Positions 47,601 to 57,670 of a DNA stretch of 64,000 bases are shown here, piece after piece. Position 1 is the stretch's first letter. Every line of letters begins with the position of its first letter. The stretch lies in the NCBI GenBank assembly GCA_000727475.1, contig KL647321.1, forward strand, positions 451,536 to 515,535, in the 5' to 3' direction. Source of the DNA: Sarcocystis neurona. Lineage: Eukaryota; Apicomplexa; Conoidasida; Eucoccidiorida; Sarcocystidae. The position numbers and the translations under genes are program-made. The notes below the pieces were generated by a model. It was not told the DNA's origin and made no database searches. It saw only the letters and a program-made list of their open reading frames with translations.

Positions 47601-49732
47601 CCCTGCGCAGAGCAACAGCAGGACGGGTGGCAGCAGGGGCACGGACAGCAGTAAGCGCAAGAGCAGAAATAGCAGCAGGAGCAGCAAAAACCGCAGCAGT
47701 TGGAGCAGAAACGGCGGCAGTAGGAGCAGAAACAGCAGCAGCAGAAGCCGAAACAGCAGCAGGAGCATGCGTGCAAAGCCGGCGTCACTGTCGCGGGTGC
47801 ACCAACCGCAGAGCCTGCAAGTTTTTTGCGGAACGGCGGCAGCAGCAGGTGTGTGTACGTGTGCGTGTGTGACGCCAGCAGGAGCAGCAGGGAAAAACGA
47901 CCTGCGTCAGGAGGAGCAACAGCGACTAAATTACTCCACCGGCAGTAGCGACAGGCATTTTAAGTCAGCAGCAGCACCAGCAGCAGTGGGCACTGCCGCA
48001 ACACCAGAGGAAAGCCCGCAGCAGCGACAGGGAAAGAATGAGTGCCCCCAACAGGCGCAGCAGCAGCACGCGTACCAGCAACAGAGCAAAACGAAACTGC
48101 CAGCACCACCACGGCAGCAGCCCCACGCGCACGCGCCGCCACCGCAGCAGCAGTAATCGCAGTCTACACAGCAGCAGCAGCAGCACCGGTCGCAGTCCAC
48201 AAAGGAGCAGCAGCAGCACCAGTCGTAGTCCACACAGCAGCAGCCGACGCATCAGCCGCAGCCATACAGCAGCAGCAGCCGTCGCAGACCACACAGCAGC
48301 AGCAGTCGCAGTCCATCACCAGCAGCAGCAGACGGAGTCCAGACAGCCGCAGCAGTAGCGGTCGTAGTTCACAAAGCAGCTAGCATGTCCACTGCAGCAG
48401 TAGGCGCAGTTACAGCGGCAACGCGTGAGAAGACAAAGGCAAAAACACTGCAGCAGCACGTGCAGCAGTATCATCAGAGGAAAGAGCCACAGAAGTATTT
48501 CAGCAGAGGAAGGAGCGACAGGCGCGGCACAAGGCTGCTGGCCAGTTGGCGCAGCAGCAAGTGTGAGCGAAGCAGCTGCGCCTTCAAAAGAGACATGAGT
48601 TGATACGGCAGAGAAAAGGGAAATGCAGCAGCAGCAGCAGTGGCAGCAGTAAGAGGACGAGACAGAGCCGTGGAGATCCAGACGCAGCAACAGATACGTG
48701 GTACCTCTACAAGAAGCAGCAAAGCGGCAGCAAACGGCATCAATAATACACGGATACAAGCTGCAAAGCAGCAGTACCACCACCATCTGCTATGTACACA
48801 CACATATACATATATATGTATATATATGTGCGTGTATATATACATATACTTACGCATATGTGTCTATATACGTGTGTGTATATATATACATGCGTATGTA
48901 TATATATAAATATGTGTGTGTGTGTATACGTTGGTTAAACCCGCATCCAGACGGCGCATGGAGAGCAGCAGTAAGGTTGCGTATATGCGGTCCACGCCGC
49001 GAGGCAGCAGCAGCAGCAGCAGGAAGTGCAAAGAGCTGCGTTAGCAGCAGCGGCAGGAGCAGCAGCGAAGGCGTGCAGCAACGTGGCGCAGCAGCAGCGC
49101 GAACGCGTCGCCCCAGCAGCACGCAGGAAGAGCAGCAGCAGCACAGGTCAGCAAGAGTACCACAGGTGAGCAGCAGCACACGTCAGCAGCAGGGGGAAGA
49201 CGAAGTTTTTGCAGAGAGAACCGGAAGCAGCAGCCGAAGCAGAAGAGAAAAGTACCCGAGCGGGGCTTCGGTGACCACAGGAACGTAGTGCGCATGCAGG
49301 CAGGCGCAGCAGCAGTAAGCGAGGGCTGCAGCGTCCAGGAACGACCGCAGCAGCAACAGCGGACGACTGAAGCAGGAGCAGCAGCAGAGGACGGCTGACG
49401 TAACAGCAGCAGGGGAGCGGTGAGATAGCAGCAGCAGCAGGCAATCGCTGAAGAAGCAGCAGCAGCACATCCGCAGCAGCAGCAGCAGAAAGTCGAGAAG
49501 AAGAGAAGCGTTCACCGATGGTAGAGAGCTGCTTTTCATCGAACAAATCATCGGTGAAACGCATCAAAATCGAACTTTTCCCCACGCCGCTGTCGCCAAC
49601 GAGAAGAATTTTCAGCAGATGGTCATAAGGCGTGCTGCCGCTGCCTCTTGCTTCTGCCGCGGGTCCTCCTCCTCCTCCTCGTCCCCCTGCGCCGCCTGCG
49701 GCTGCTGCCTGCGCTGTAGGAGAGCGGTGCAT
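38555..49732 (-). CDS. RAB18: Rab18 small GTPase, four exons found, C-terminal exon missing
   Basis: Rab18 family GTPase, which in other eukaryotes acts on ER, Golgi and lipid-droplet membranes. Four exons give 199 residues. Visible motifs are the P-loop GDSGVGKS (residues 46-53), TIGVDFKVK (switch I and the Rab18-type VDFKVK), [13 protein letters not shown] with the catalytic Gln at 98, [19 protein letters not shown] (153-156) and ETSAK (180-184), ending FEELVQK. Order and spacing follow human Rab18 closely. All three junctions have GT-AG ends and exact phase (1, 2, 0). A Gly/Ala-rich N-terminal extension of about 30 residues is added. The hypervariable tail and prenylation cysteines lie on an unfound downstream exon. 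Coding sequence shows no internal homopolymer insertions, unlike the neighbouring RMC1 gene. Confidence 0.95.
38926..38997. repeat. Palindromic TCGTACATATGTACATATA repeat, three copies
   Basis: A 28-30-bp unit, TCGTACATATGTACA followed by (TA)n, repeated three times. GTACATATGTAC is a perfect 12-bp palindrome in each copy. Confidence 0.9.
40434..41095. repeat. Imperfect TATC/CTAC tetranucleotide array (plus strand)
   Basis: ATCTATCTA, ACCTACCTA and related steps fill about 660 bp, with interruptions such as TACCTGTACC and ATCCACC. Orientation is pyrimidine-rich on the plus strand, opposite to the array at 41341-42300. Confidence 0.9.
41341..42300. repeat. Imperfect GATA/TAGA tetranucleotide array (plus strand)
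   Basis: AGATAGATA, ATAGATAC and AGACAGATA steps fill about 950 bp, broken at 41930-41985 by unique sequence. This is the reverse-complement composition of the 40434-41095 array, with about 250 bp of unique DNA between. Confidence 0.9.
42775..42889 (-). CDS. RAB18: RAB18 exon 3 (G4 motif)
   Basis: 115 nt. The first base completes Tyr (TA/T) from exon 2. It encodes [20 protein letters not shown], then [18 protein letters not shown], with the NKID guanine-specificity motif. Acceptor gtgtctccgtcttag; donor GATAAA/GTAGGA. Confidence 0.96.
44886..45440. repeat. Tandem repeat, 150-180-bp unit, three to four copies
   Basis: Units carry TTTTGAACACGTACTTGCAC, CCACTTCATATATG, a CACATACAGAGAGACA box, a TA tract and AAAACCTGTG. 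The GAACACGTACTT box is at about 45029 and 45181, with a diverged copy (AGACACGTGTTTGCACGCAC) at 45358; a partial copy begins near 44886. Confidence 0.85.
46820..46876 (+). tRNA. tRNA-Pro(CGG)-like fragment, truncated
   Basis: From 46828 to 46871 the sequence follows eukaryotic tRNA-Pro: anticodon arm CTCGC-TTCGGGT-GCGAG (anticodon CGG), variable loop and a T arm with the B box GGTTCGATTCC. The T-stem pairs only three of five bases, no acceptor stem can be formed with the 5' flank, and the D arm is not recognisable. It is therefore a pseudogene or tRNA-derived insertion, lying antisense within RAB18 intron 2. Confidence 0.6.
47464..47602 (-). CDS. RAB18: RAB18 exon 2 (G2-G3 motifs)
   Basis: 139 nt. 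It opens by completing Gly (G/GG) and encodes [40 protein letters not shown] and GIVLV, ending TA/GTAAGT inside the Tyr codon. The Gln of DTAGQ is the residue needed for GTP hydrolysis. Acceptor ctctgcgcag. Confidence 0.97.
47603..49515 (-). other. RAB18 intron 1, CAG/CTG-rich
   Basis: 1,913-bp intron filled with CAG arrays on the plus strand (47600-48750, 48990-49200), with a TA/GTATAT block at 48800-48930 in between. Frames are open on both strands through the arrays but none fits the gene. Confidence 0.85.
49516..49732 (-). CDS. RAB18: RAB18 exon 1 (P-loop)
   Basis: 217 nt from ATG at 49732 to ATCG/GTGAAC, phase 1. It encodes MHRSPTAQ, a Gly/Ala-rich stretch, then [20 protein letters not shown] and [19 protein letters not shown]. 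An in-frame ATG at 49777 would add 15 residues; the ATG at 49732 (aagaccATGC) is preferred only because it gives the shorter extension. Confidence 0.92.
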
Positions 49733-50770
49733 GGTCTTGCGATGCGGTAGGGACCACCGTGAACTGACCTCGCACATGCAGCAGCAGCGCAGCAACAAAG
49801 GGCAAAAAACTCCGCAGATACGCGCACAGCTCTGCCTAGACCAACAGCAGCCGCGCCGGCAGCAAAAGGCGCGCAAGAGCGCATGCAGCAGCATCTGAAC
49901 GAGCAGCAGCAAGAGTACTAACAGCAGGAGGAGCAGGAGGAGCGACAGCAGCAGGCGCGACAAGAGCGAAAGCAGCAACAACAGCGACAGCAAAAGGAGC
50001 AACGGCAGGAACAGCCACAGCAGCAGGAGGGACAGCAGCATGCAAGACAGCAGCAGCAGCAGGAGGAGCGGCGGCGGGAAGACGACCAATGGGAGGCGGA
50101 GGAAAGGGAGGAAGGGCAGCAGCAGGAGAAGCAGCTGCAGGAAGAGCAGCACCGGGAGGAAGCGGAAAAGGAAGTGGAGGAAAACGAGGGACAGCAACAA
50201 GAGAAAGGGCACCCGAAAGGCGAGCAACGGCAGGGAGACCAACAGCAGGGAGAGCAGCGGCAGGGAGAGCAACAGCAGCATGAGACGGATTGTCGACGTC
50301 TCTGCCAGCCACCGGCAGGTGACGATTCCTCGCCATTCCCCCCGCCGTCGCAATACTGCAGCACGCGCCCCTCCTCTTCCCCCTGACCGCCCCCTCGATT
50401 CCACTGCTGCCGGTACATATGCACATATATGTATATATGCGTGCTTCTTCGTAGACTTTTGAAGATGTGGCTGAGACGTACATTCACACGTACATATACA
50501 TATGTTGGTATATGTTCGATTTCTTCTCTGTTCTTATCCACCATACAAAGATATACACTCATTTTTGTGTACAACTGCATCTATCCTACACATATATATA
50601 TATGCGTATATGTACACACCTGTTTACATGTGTATTTGTTTGATCTACATGGATGTATGTGTATGTTTATTTACATATGTATTGTTCCACTATATATACA
50701 TATATTACATATATGTGTGTATTCATATCTTGAGGTTGAAGCGGCGGAAGCGTCAAGAAGAAGCTGCGAC
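49733..50770. other. Upstream flank of RAB18, CAG array and TA tract
   Basis: CAG and CAGGGAGA triplet-rich sequence at 49900-50285, a short unique part, then TA-rich sequence at 50410-50730. No promoter element can be identified by eye. Confidence 0.45.
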
Positions 50771-50775
50771 AATAT

Positions 50776-51254
50776 ATGTTTCCTGTGTACGTGAGAGCGT
50801 TGATGCACTACCGACTGATGGCACTGCTGGGGAGGGAGCAGCAGAGCAAAGGGCCGGTGGCAGCACCAGCAGCAGCAGTTTTTCCTGTGTTCGTGCTCGA
50901 GAAACAACAAGTGCTGCTGCTGTTGAGAAGTGGCACGTGGAGAGAATATGTGGTGGGCAGCGAACCTGCGGGTCGAGACGCAGCAGTAACAGCAGGAACG
51001 TCGTGTGGGACCCCGTCCGCTGCAGCACCTGCAGCCACCGCCCCTTCAAGCAGAGGCAGCAGCAGCAGCAGTAGCAGCGAAAAAGACGCTGGGCTGACGT
51101 CAGCAATAGCAGCCTCTGGAGGAAGACCGAGACCAGCCGTATGGACGACGAGAAGCAGCAGGAGTCGCCCACCGTCACAGGGACGGTGGGGCGGTAGCAG
51201 CTGCTGGCGAGCAGCCGATGCTGCGTCTTCGGCGCTGCAGCAGACGCTGTAACT
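50776..51254 (+). CDS. Candidate plus-strand exon, unknown product
   Basis: Frame beginning MFPVYVRALMHYRLMALLGR, with FPVFVLEKQQVLLLLRSGTW and REYVVGSEPAG, then Ala/Ser-rich sequence ending AADAASSALQQTL. A GTAACT donor overlaps the stop (ACGCT/GTAACT), so it may be an internal exon. The first ATG follows a TATA-like stretch. The minus strand is also open, and no family is recognised. Confidence 0.35.
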
Positions 51255-52260
51255 AGCCGCAGCAAGAATAACGGGGTGGCGTTCTAGATGTAGGGAGATC
51301 AACGACAAGCAGAGGCTGCTGCTACGGGTGCGGCGGGGGCGACGAGAAGCCCGCAAAAGACAGCTGCAGCAGGAACAGCAGCAGCACCTCGCAGCTGCAC
51401 CATAGGGGGAGCAGCAGCGCCGACAGCTGCGTCACAGCAGCATGTACACGAGAGGGAACGAGATGCAGCAGGAGCAGCAGCTGCTCTACGGCACGCGGCA
51501 GCAAACAGCTGAAGCGGCGTGAACTTCGTCCCTCTTCACAGACTGACGCACAGGTACGTAGCGGAGGCAACACCAGCAGCGCGATGAAGCACGCACAGCA
51601 ACTGCAAGGCGAACGGGCCCCTCGACGGTAGGACAGAGGAGCTCTCACGGCGGAAGCAGGTGAGGAGGTCAGCAGCACCGCAGCTCAGCGATACGAAAAA
51701 AGAAGAATTCTCCTTGGTGAAGCGGCCCACCACCACAGAGAAGAGCAGCAGACGACGGAAAAAGCAGCAGCCCCACCAAAGGCGGTGTCGCGGCTGCACC
51801 AGCGCTGCAACAGCAGCGGCCGCAGACGAGCCTCAGGTGGCGGCCGCAGCAGCAGCAGTTCCACAGCAGCACCAACAGCTGTTGCACAGCAGCAACAACA
51901 GCAGCAGTTACACAGCAGCAACGGCAGCAGCAGACGCCCGGGGCAACACCAGAAAACGGCAGTTTCAGCAACAGCAACAGCTGCGCAAGTTCAGGAGCGG
52001 CAGCAGTGGTGCTGCAGCTGCAGCCTCGGCAGCAGCGCAGCCTCTCCACCACCACCTTCTGCTGCTGTGTGTCGTAACGGCAGCAGCTCACATCCCAGAC
52101 GTCCTTCGACCGATTCACCGATCTTTTTTCTTAGTCAAGCAGCGTTGTGCCCAGCCGTCTGTCCTCCCTGCCTCCTCATGCTTCGAAAAGATATATGCGT
52201 GTGTTCCTATTTAGACATGCATGCCGTGAGGCAGAGAGGACGGGAATTTCTTAGATAGCC
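51255..52260. other. CAG-rich DNA with protein-like frames on both strands
   Basis: On the plus strand 51660-52214 reads a Gln/Ala/Ser-rich protein whose end (AAHIPDVLRPIHRSFFLV) is not low complexity. On the minus strand 51545-51745 reads ENSSFFVSLSCGAADLL then SRGPFALQLLCVLHRAAG after a possible acceptor. One of these is probably an exon; I cannot decide which. Confidence 0.3.
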
Positions 52261-52543
52261 TCAAATTATCTCGACGGCTACTCACTCGCGGAGTGTACAC
52301 ATACGTACCCACCTACTAGAGTGGACCTCCATCCACGATAATACGGGGCAGCGCACACGCACGGCTGAGGCGGCTGCGGTTCTGTAGATCTATACACATG
52401 GACAAAAACATATGTATATTTTCGACTTCTTCGAGTAGGTGTCGAATTCCGCGTGTGTGCCAGACGTTGGAGATGCGGTTGCCTTGCTGCTAGTGAGGAT
52501 GGGTGCTGCTGCAGTGCTGCCCTCTCGGCAAGGGACGACAGCG

Positions 52544-52589
<46 letters not shown>

Positions 52590-54080
52590 GTGTGTACTGG
52601 GGAAGAAGCGTCAGCTGCCGGCGTAGCCATCAGCCGTCGCCGTTAGCTGGGCGACACAGGGAAGCAGACGAATATTCGGACGAGTGCTTGGTGGAAGAGC
52701 CATTTTCCAGGGAAATACGCAAGGAGGAGGAGGACTGCAGGGGCGTCTTCTTTGCCCCTGCTCGAAAATTGCATGCGCAGAAGAGGGAAGGCGACGCGCG
52801 ACGCTAGCAGCAGCAGCAGCCACAGCTAGGCAGCCACCACGACCGTTACTTGGCGCTCATGGCCTCCTGCTGCGGTTTCGGGGCGAAAAAAAGCCGGAAA
52901 GAAGGAGACAAGAGAGACGACGGAAAGCGGAACATCCAAGGGAAACAGGTAGAGAGCCACAGGACAAGTGCGACCGCGAAGCAGGCCGCAGAAATCGCGC
53001 CGAGAACTACACAAAAAGCAGCACAGAGAAAAAAGCCCGGCACGCATGTTGTCAGCAACGGCAGCTGCGCGGGCCGTCATGAACTGACAAGTGGGGTTGT
53101 TGCGCTCCTGCTATATATTTACTGCTGCTGCTGAGAGAGAAAGAGAGCGAGCGAGTGACAACTTTCTCTCAGCAGCAGCGAAAAGAGACACACAGCAGCA
53201 GCCCACGGGCAACAGCAGCAGCAGCAGCATGGGGACGAATGCGCGCCGCCAAGAAGAGAGCTAGCTGCAGTCGCCGGCTGCAGCTCTCGCACCGCAGCAG
53301 GTGCGCGTGCTGCGTAGAGCAGGCGCGCCGTAACAACACACGCACGAACACACTTTCGGAAGCTCTACTGTATTACCAGCTGCCAGCTCTCAGCAGGTGG
53401 TCCTGCAGCAGCCTTGTATCCGTGATCACTACCAGCCTTTTTCCTCAGGACCACAGCGCCTACGTGTACAAGTGCGTATACATGTGTGGTGTGCACGTAT
53501 ACATGTGCACGGACATATCCGTATGGTGGATACACGCATTTCTTTTCACGCACACAGGTGGAACGAGAAATCCAACCACCTACAAAGAAAACCCTGTACG
53601 TATGTTCGTCCTTATCTCCGGGATGTATGTAACAGTGTTGGCGTCGGATGTGTATATGTGGGTACGCTAGTAGACAATCATAGTACCTGCCACATATATG
53701 TAGATGTGTGCACGTACCGGGTCCTGTGTCGATGTATCTCAAGTGGGATACAGGCAACGAAGACTCGTCCACTGTCTGCGTACGCAGATTTTCCTTGACA
53801 AGAATTCCCCTCGCATATACATATGTGCCTGTACGCCTATACGAATATATATATATATATATATATGTGCACATAAGCAGGTGGAATGTGGAATTCATAT
53901 ACATATATACATACGTATAGATGTACACATATACATTTGTACACGTTTTCCCACAAAAGCAAGTGAAAAGTTAGATTCACATCTGTATATACACATCTCC
54001 ATCTACATACACACGTATTTTCACATAAACAGGTAAGGTGAGAGATACAGTTACATCCGTGCGGATAGCTGTACGTATGT
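52261..54080. other. No sure gene; (TG)n microsatellite and TA tracts
   Basis: A perfect (TG)n run of about 50 bp lies at 52544-52596. CAG repeats at 53170-53235 and TA microsatellite at 53840-53990. A plus-strand ATG at 52859 starts MASCCGFGAKKSRK, which looks like an acylated N-terminus, but the frame is short and unsupported. Confidence 0.4.
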
Positions 54081-55959
54081 GTGTACCATAGCAATTACGT
54101 AACGGCCAGTCTTTGGATCTCACAGTGGACCTATGCGCCGCTGCAAGGGGATCAGGAAGTGATGCTCAGACAAGTATCCATATATCTGTCGCCTGAAGTA
54201 TACCTACGTGTACGTGTGGTGGAGAAGGGGAAAAAACAAACGCACACACACACACACACACATACATACACACATACATACACACGCTCGCACACACCCC
54301 CCTATTATCTTCCTGGTGAAGGAGGCGCGTATTCTTTACTTATGTTTGCGTAGGGCTTTCAAGAGTATTCAGGAACATGCGTTGCCTCAGACGACGCGCG
54401 CCGTTGCTGTGTCGGCGCCTACGCATACGTGTGAATTTCTTCAAAGAGAAGATAGAGAGGGCGGGCACGCTGTCCGTCTGGTACACTTCTGCCAAAAAAG
54501 GTGGGAGCCCACGTGAATGATTTCAAAGTGAGGAAGAAGACCCTTTGTCGGGTGACGACTAAAATCGTCGAAAGTTGGTCTGACGCTTCGCAAGCCGAAA
54601 TCGCAAATTTCAGAGAACAAAATTACGAACCGTAGACATGCGCCGGCACAGGCAAATCTAGACACTAATCCTCTGTGGGTCTGACGGGGAAACTGTCCGC
54701 CAGCTCGCTCTCCATTTGTAGAGCTCTTCGCAGGTGTGTCTGTCTCGCAAATATTTACAAGGAGAGAGAGGGAGGAGGGCGGGACTCACGCACCAACAGC
54801 TGTCCCTGTCCCCACATCTGTGAATACGTAGATGTAACCGTAAATACATACATCCGCACATACACACAACTACACACAAAAGGAGACCGTGGTGTACATG
54901 CACACCTGCTTGGACCTACCCAGGGAGAGGGAGAGAGAAGCCAGCGGCACACGACGTGGGAAGACCAAATTTCACAGGAGTGACATGTCCTTTCAGTATA
55001 CGTATCTGTGTATATTACTACGTGATCTAGACGTAGAGCTGGGAGTCTTCGTATGTGGCTGCTACACGTGTAGAAGAAATGCTTCTACAAGTCCTCGCAC
55101 AGGGACTGGGCAAAACAAGCTCCCATGGGAACTACAAGGATGGCAACATACATATGTATATATATGTACCTTACGTGGTCTAAACGTAGAAGTGAGCGAG
55201 TTCGTAAATGTGTATATATACATATATACATACGTATAAGAGATTTCTTTTACATTCCTCGGCGCTCATTCGGCGGAAGGGCTTTTTCAATGAATCCGCT
55301 TCACACTGCCGAGTGGATGGAGTGTGGTACATTGGACGACGCCGACATCACACGAGTAATGAAACTCGGGTCGTCATTGCTCACCTCTAACCGTCTGCTC
55401 CCTATACATCTAGAATTTGTGTCTCATGCCGCACACGCACATACATATATATATATATATATATATGTATACATGTATGCCGCCCGTATCCGCGTATGTA
55501 TATATATCGAGTCCACACAGATAGAGAGAGAGAAAAAATAGATGTGCGTATGTATGTGTTAATGTACCTACGATCGGTGCCTCTGCACACGTAAGCACAT
55601 ACGTGATACAGGTACGTATATGTATAGATATCGTCGGAACGCGCATTCATGGATATATACATGTATGAGCAAATGTTTGTAGCTACCTGTGAATGGATAG
55701 ACGTGGGCGGGGTTGTCACCTAGACGACGCGTTATTCTGGCAAGTCACCCCGTGAGGCCACCCAAGGCAAGTAGGCGGCGCCTCTTCTCCGCACGTCCAG
55801 AATATCTGTGTGGACACTTGCCCACGTGATTGCGCGTCCATTTTTATATACGTGTACGCATAGTGGCTTCTTGCCACACGGGAAAGTGCATACATACACG
55901 CACCCCACACCTCATTCTAAGTGCGACGACGCGGCCAGTGTGTACAACTACTGTATGGT
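54081..55959. other. Non-repetitive islands between TA tracts, no sure gene
   Basis: Plus-strand frames at 54090-54235 (YVTASLWISQWTYAPLQGD) and 55230-55440 (MNPLHTAEWMECGTLDDAD) look protein-like. (CA)n is at 54240-54300. A CTACGTGATCTAGACGTAGA block at 55018 recurs as CTTACGTGGTCTAAACGTAG at 55168. No family is recognised. Confidence 0.35.
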
Positions 55960-56190
55960 CATCCTTGTTTTGTGGTATGGGCAAACGAAGCGACGAACGA
56001 TTTAATTATTAATCTGTCAGCTCTTTTTCGGGGGCGATCTGTGCACCTGTGTAATCGTCCATGTCTTGTGATGTGAGCAAAGGTAGCAACGGATAACTTA
56101 CATATTCATCTGTCAGTTCTTTCGCAAGGGCGATGTGTCCACCTGTGTGATCTACTGATGATTTATTTATTCTTCTGTCGGTTCCCTTGC
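55960..56190. repeat. Diverged tandem duplication, unit about 95 bp
   Basis: ATTAATCTGTCAGCTCTTTT, CGGGGGCGATCTGTGCACCT and GTGTAATCGTC at 56008-56060 recur as ATTCATCTGTCAGTTCTTTC, GCAAGGGCGATGTGTCCACC and TGTGTGATCTAC at 56104-56155. A third partial copy (ATTCTTCTGTCGGTTC) follows at 56167. Confidence 0.7.
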
Positions 56191-56389
56191 GCTGGCATTT
56201 GCTGTGTGAGGAGCCGCCCCGAGCGGCTGACGCTGCTTTTCTTGGCGTGTGTGGACAACTTCATCCTGCCAGATAACGCCGCTACTGTAGTACTTGCTGA
56301 CGCTGACGACCTTGCAGCTGCTTCCGCCTGGCTGCTGCAGGACGCTTCTGCTGGTGGCGGTGTTCCCCCTTTTCTGGGCGCAGAAGCCG

Positions 56390-56860
56390 CTACTCATCCG
56401 CCTGTCTGCCGCAGAGTTGTTCTCTGCAGCTGGGGCTGCTGCTACTGTGGCTGTTGGTGTATGCGTCTTCGCATGACGTCGTAGAGAAGCTAGCCGCTGC
56501 AGCAGGCAGCTCGCCGGAGCAGGACGCTGCTTCTGCAGAATCTTGTTCTGCAGCAGCTTGGCACGCTCTAGCTGCTGAACAGGAACAGGATGCCATGTGC
56601 TGTTGCTCTCCCCACTGCTGGTGCGGCCGCTGTTGCTGCTCCTGCCACTCGTGCTGTTGCCCGTGTTTCCTCTGTTGCTGCTCCTGCTGCATGTGTTGCT
56701 GCTGCTGCCGCTGCCGTGCTTGCTCCTGCTGCCTTCGCTGCTTCTCCTGTTGCTCCTGCTGCGGCTGTTGCTGCAAGACTACGGTTGGCGAGTAAGAGCT
56801 TGTCAACGACTGCGGCAGAGTAGGACACCTGCGCAGTTGTTGCTGTTTCTTTTTCCGCAT
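56390..56860 (-). CDS. Candidate Gln-rich protein or exon
   Basis: Starts with ATG (gaggATGCGGAAAAAGAA) and gives MRKKKQQQLRRC, a Gln/Arg/Glu-rich centre with repeated QQEQ steps, then ASFSTTSCEDAY and a terminal CREQLCGRQADE before the stop. An adjoining minus-strand frame at 56167-56397 (KVVSVSKYYSSGVIWQDEVV) could be a further exon. The plus strand is also open. No domain is recognised. Confidence 0.35.
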   Translation of the reverse strand: MRKKKQQQLRRCPTLPQSLTSSYSPTVVLQQQPQQEQQEKQRRQQEQARQRQQQQHMQQEQQQRKHGQQHEWQEQQQRPHQQWGEQQHMASCSCSAARACQAAAEQDSAEAASCSGELPAAAASFSTTSCEDAYTNSHSSSSPSCREQLCGRQADE

Positions 56861-56984
56861 CCTCGATGATGCTGCTGCCGTTTTCCTCTCGTGGGACGAA
56901 CTAACCAGCAGCCCTCGCCACCACAGTATCTTCTGCCGGCCTCCCCGGCAGTAGCCTCATTCATCACCTGCACCAGCTGCAGCT

Positions 56985-57285
56985 ACCGCAGCAGCAGCCG
57001 CTACCGCAGCAGCAGTAGCTACCGCAGCAGCAGCAGCTACCGCAGCAGCAGTAGCTACCGCAGCAGCAGCAGCTACCGCAGCAGCAGCAGCCGCCGCAGC
57101 AGGAACGGCTACCACAGCAGCAGCAGCCACCGCAGCAGCAGCAGCTACCGCAGCAGCAGCAGCTACCGCAGCAGCAGCAGCTACCGCAGCAGCAGCGGCT
57201 ACCGCAGCAGCAGCAGCTACCGCAGCAGCAGCAGCTACCGCAGCAGCAGCAGCTCCTGCAGCGGCAGCGGCCACCGCAGCAGCGA
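56985..57285. repeat. 15-bp minisatellite CAGCAGCAGCTACCG, about 20 copies
   Basis: Nearly perfect 15-bp units. Variants replace one CAG by TAG, GGCTACC for AGCTACC, or insert GGAACGG. It is open as (YRSSS)n on the plus strand and as (AAAAV)n on the minus strand, while the Gln frame is broken by TAG. Confidence 0.92.
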
Positions 57286-57670
57286 CACGTACCACCCCGC
57301 AGCAACAGCGACCGCAGCAGCAACAGCTGCGGCAGCTACAGCAGCCGTGGCAGCAGCACCCACGTGCTGGTGCGGCACCAGCTATTGCAGCAGGAGCACT
57401 AGATGCCACCACAACACCAGCAGCTCACTGCAAAAAGAGCAGCAGCCAGCGCTGCAAGCGCACCTCAGCAGAAGCAACAACGCGACAATAGCGCCACGGG
57501 GGCACGATCGACAGCTGCAGTGCAGTGCGCGCCCACGCCGCGCGGCAGTCGCCTGCAGCCCTGCTGTAAAGGGACAAGAGAAAACAAGACCAGCAGCAAA
57601 TAGAGGGAGCCTTCTCTCCAGTACGTAGGCGAAGGCAAACCGTGTGTGAACTTGCTTAAAGGATCGCGTT

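Noticed and set aside
52859..53134. MASCCGFGAKKSRK frame resembling an acylated small protein
   Set aside because: Lacks the Gly at position 2 required for myristoylation, short, no splice or homology support.
54441..54665. Minus-strand ICDFGLRS resembling a protein-kinase DFG motif
   Set aside because: No catalytic loop (HRD), APE or other kinase subdomain can be read nearby in any frame; probably chance.
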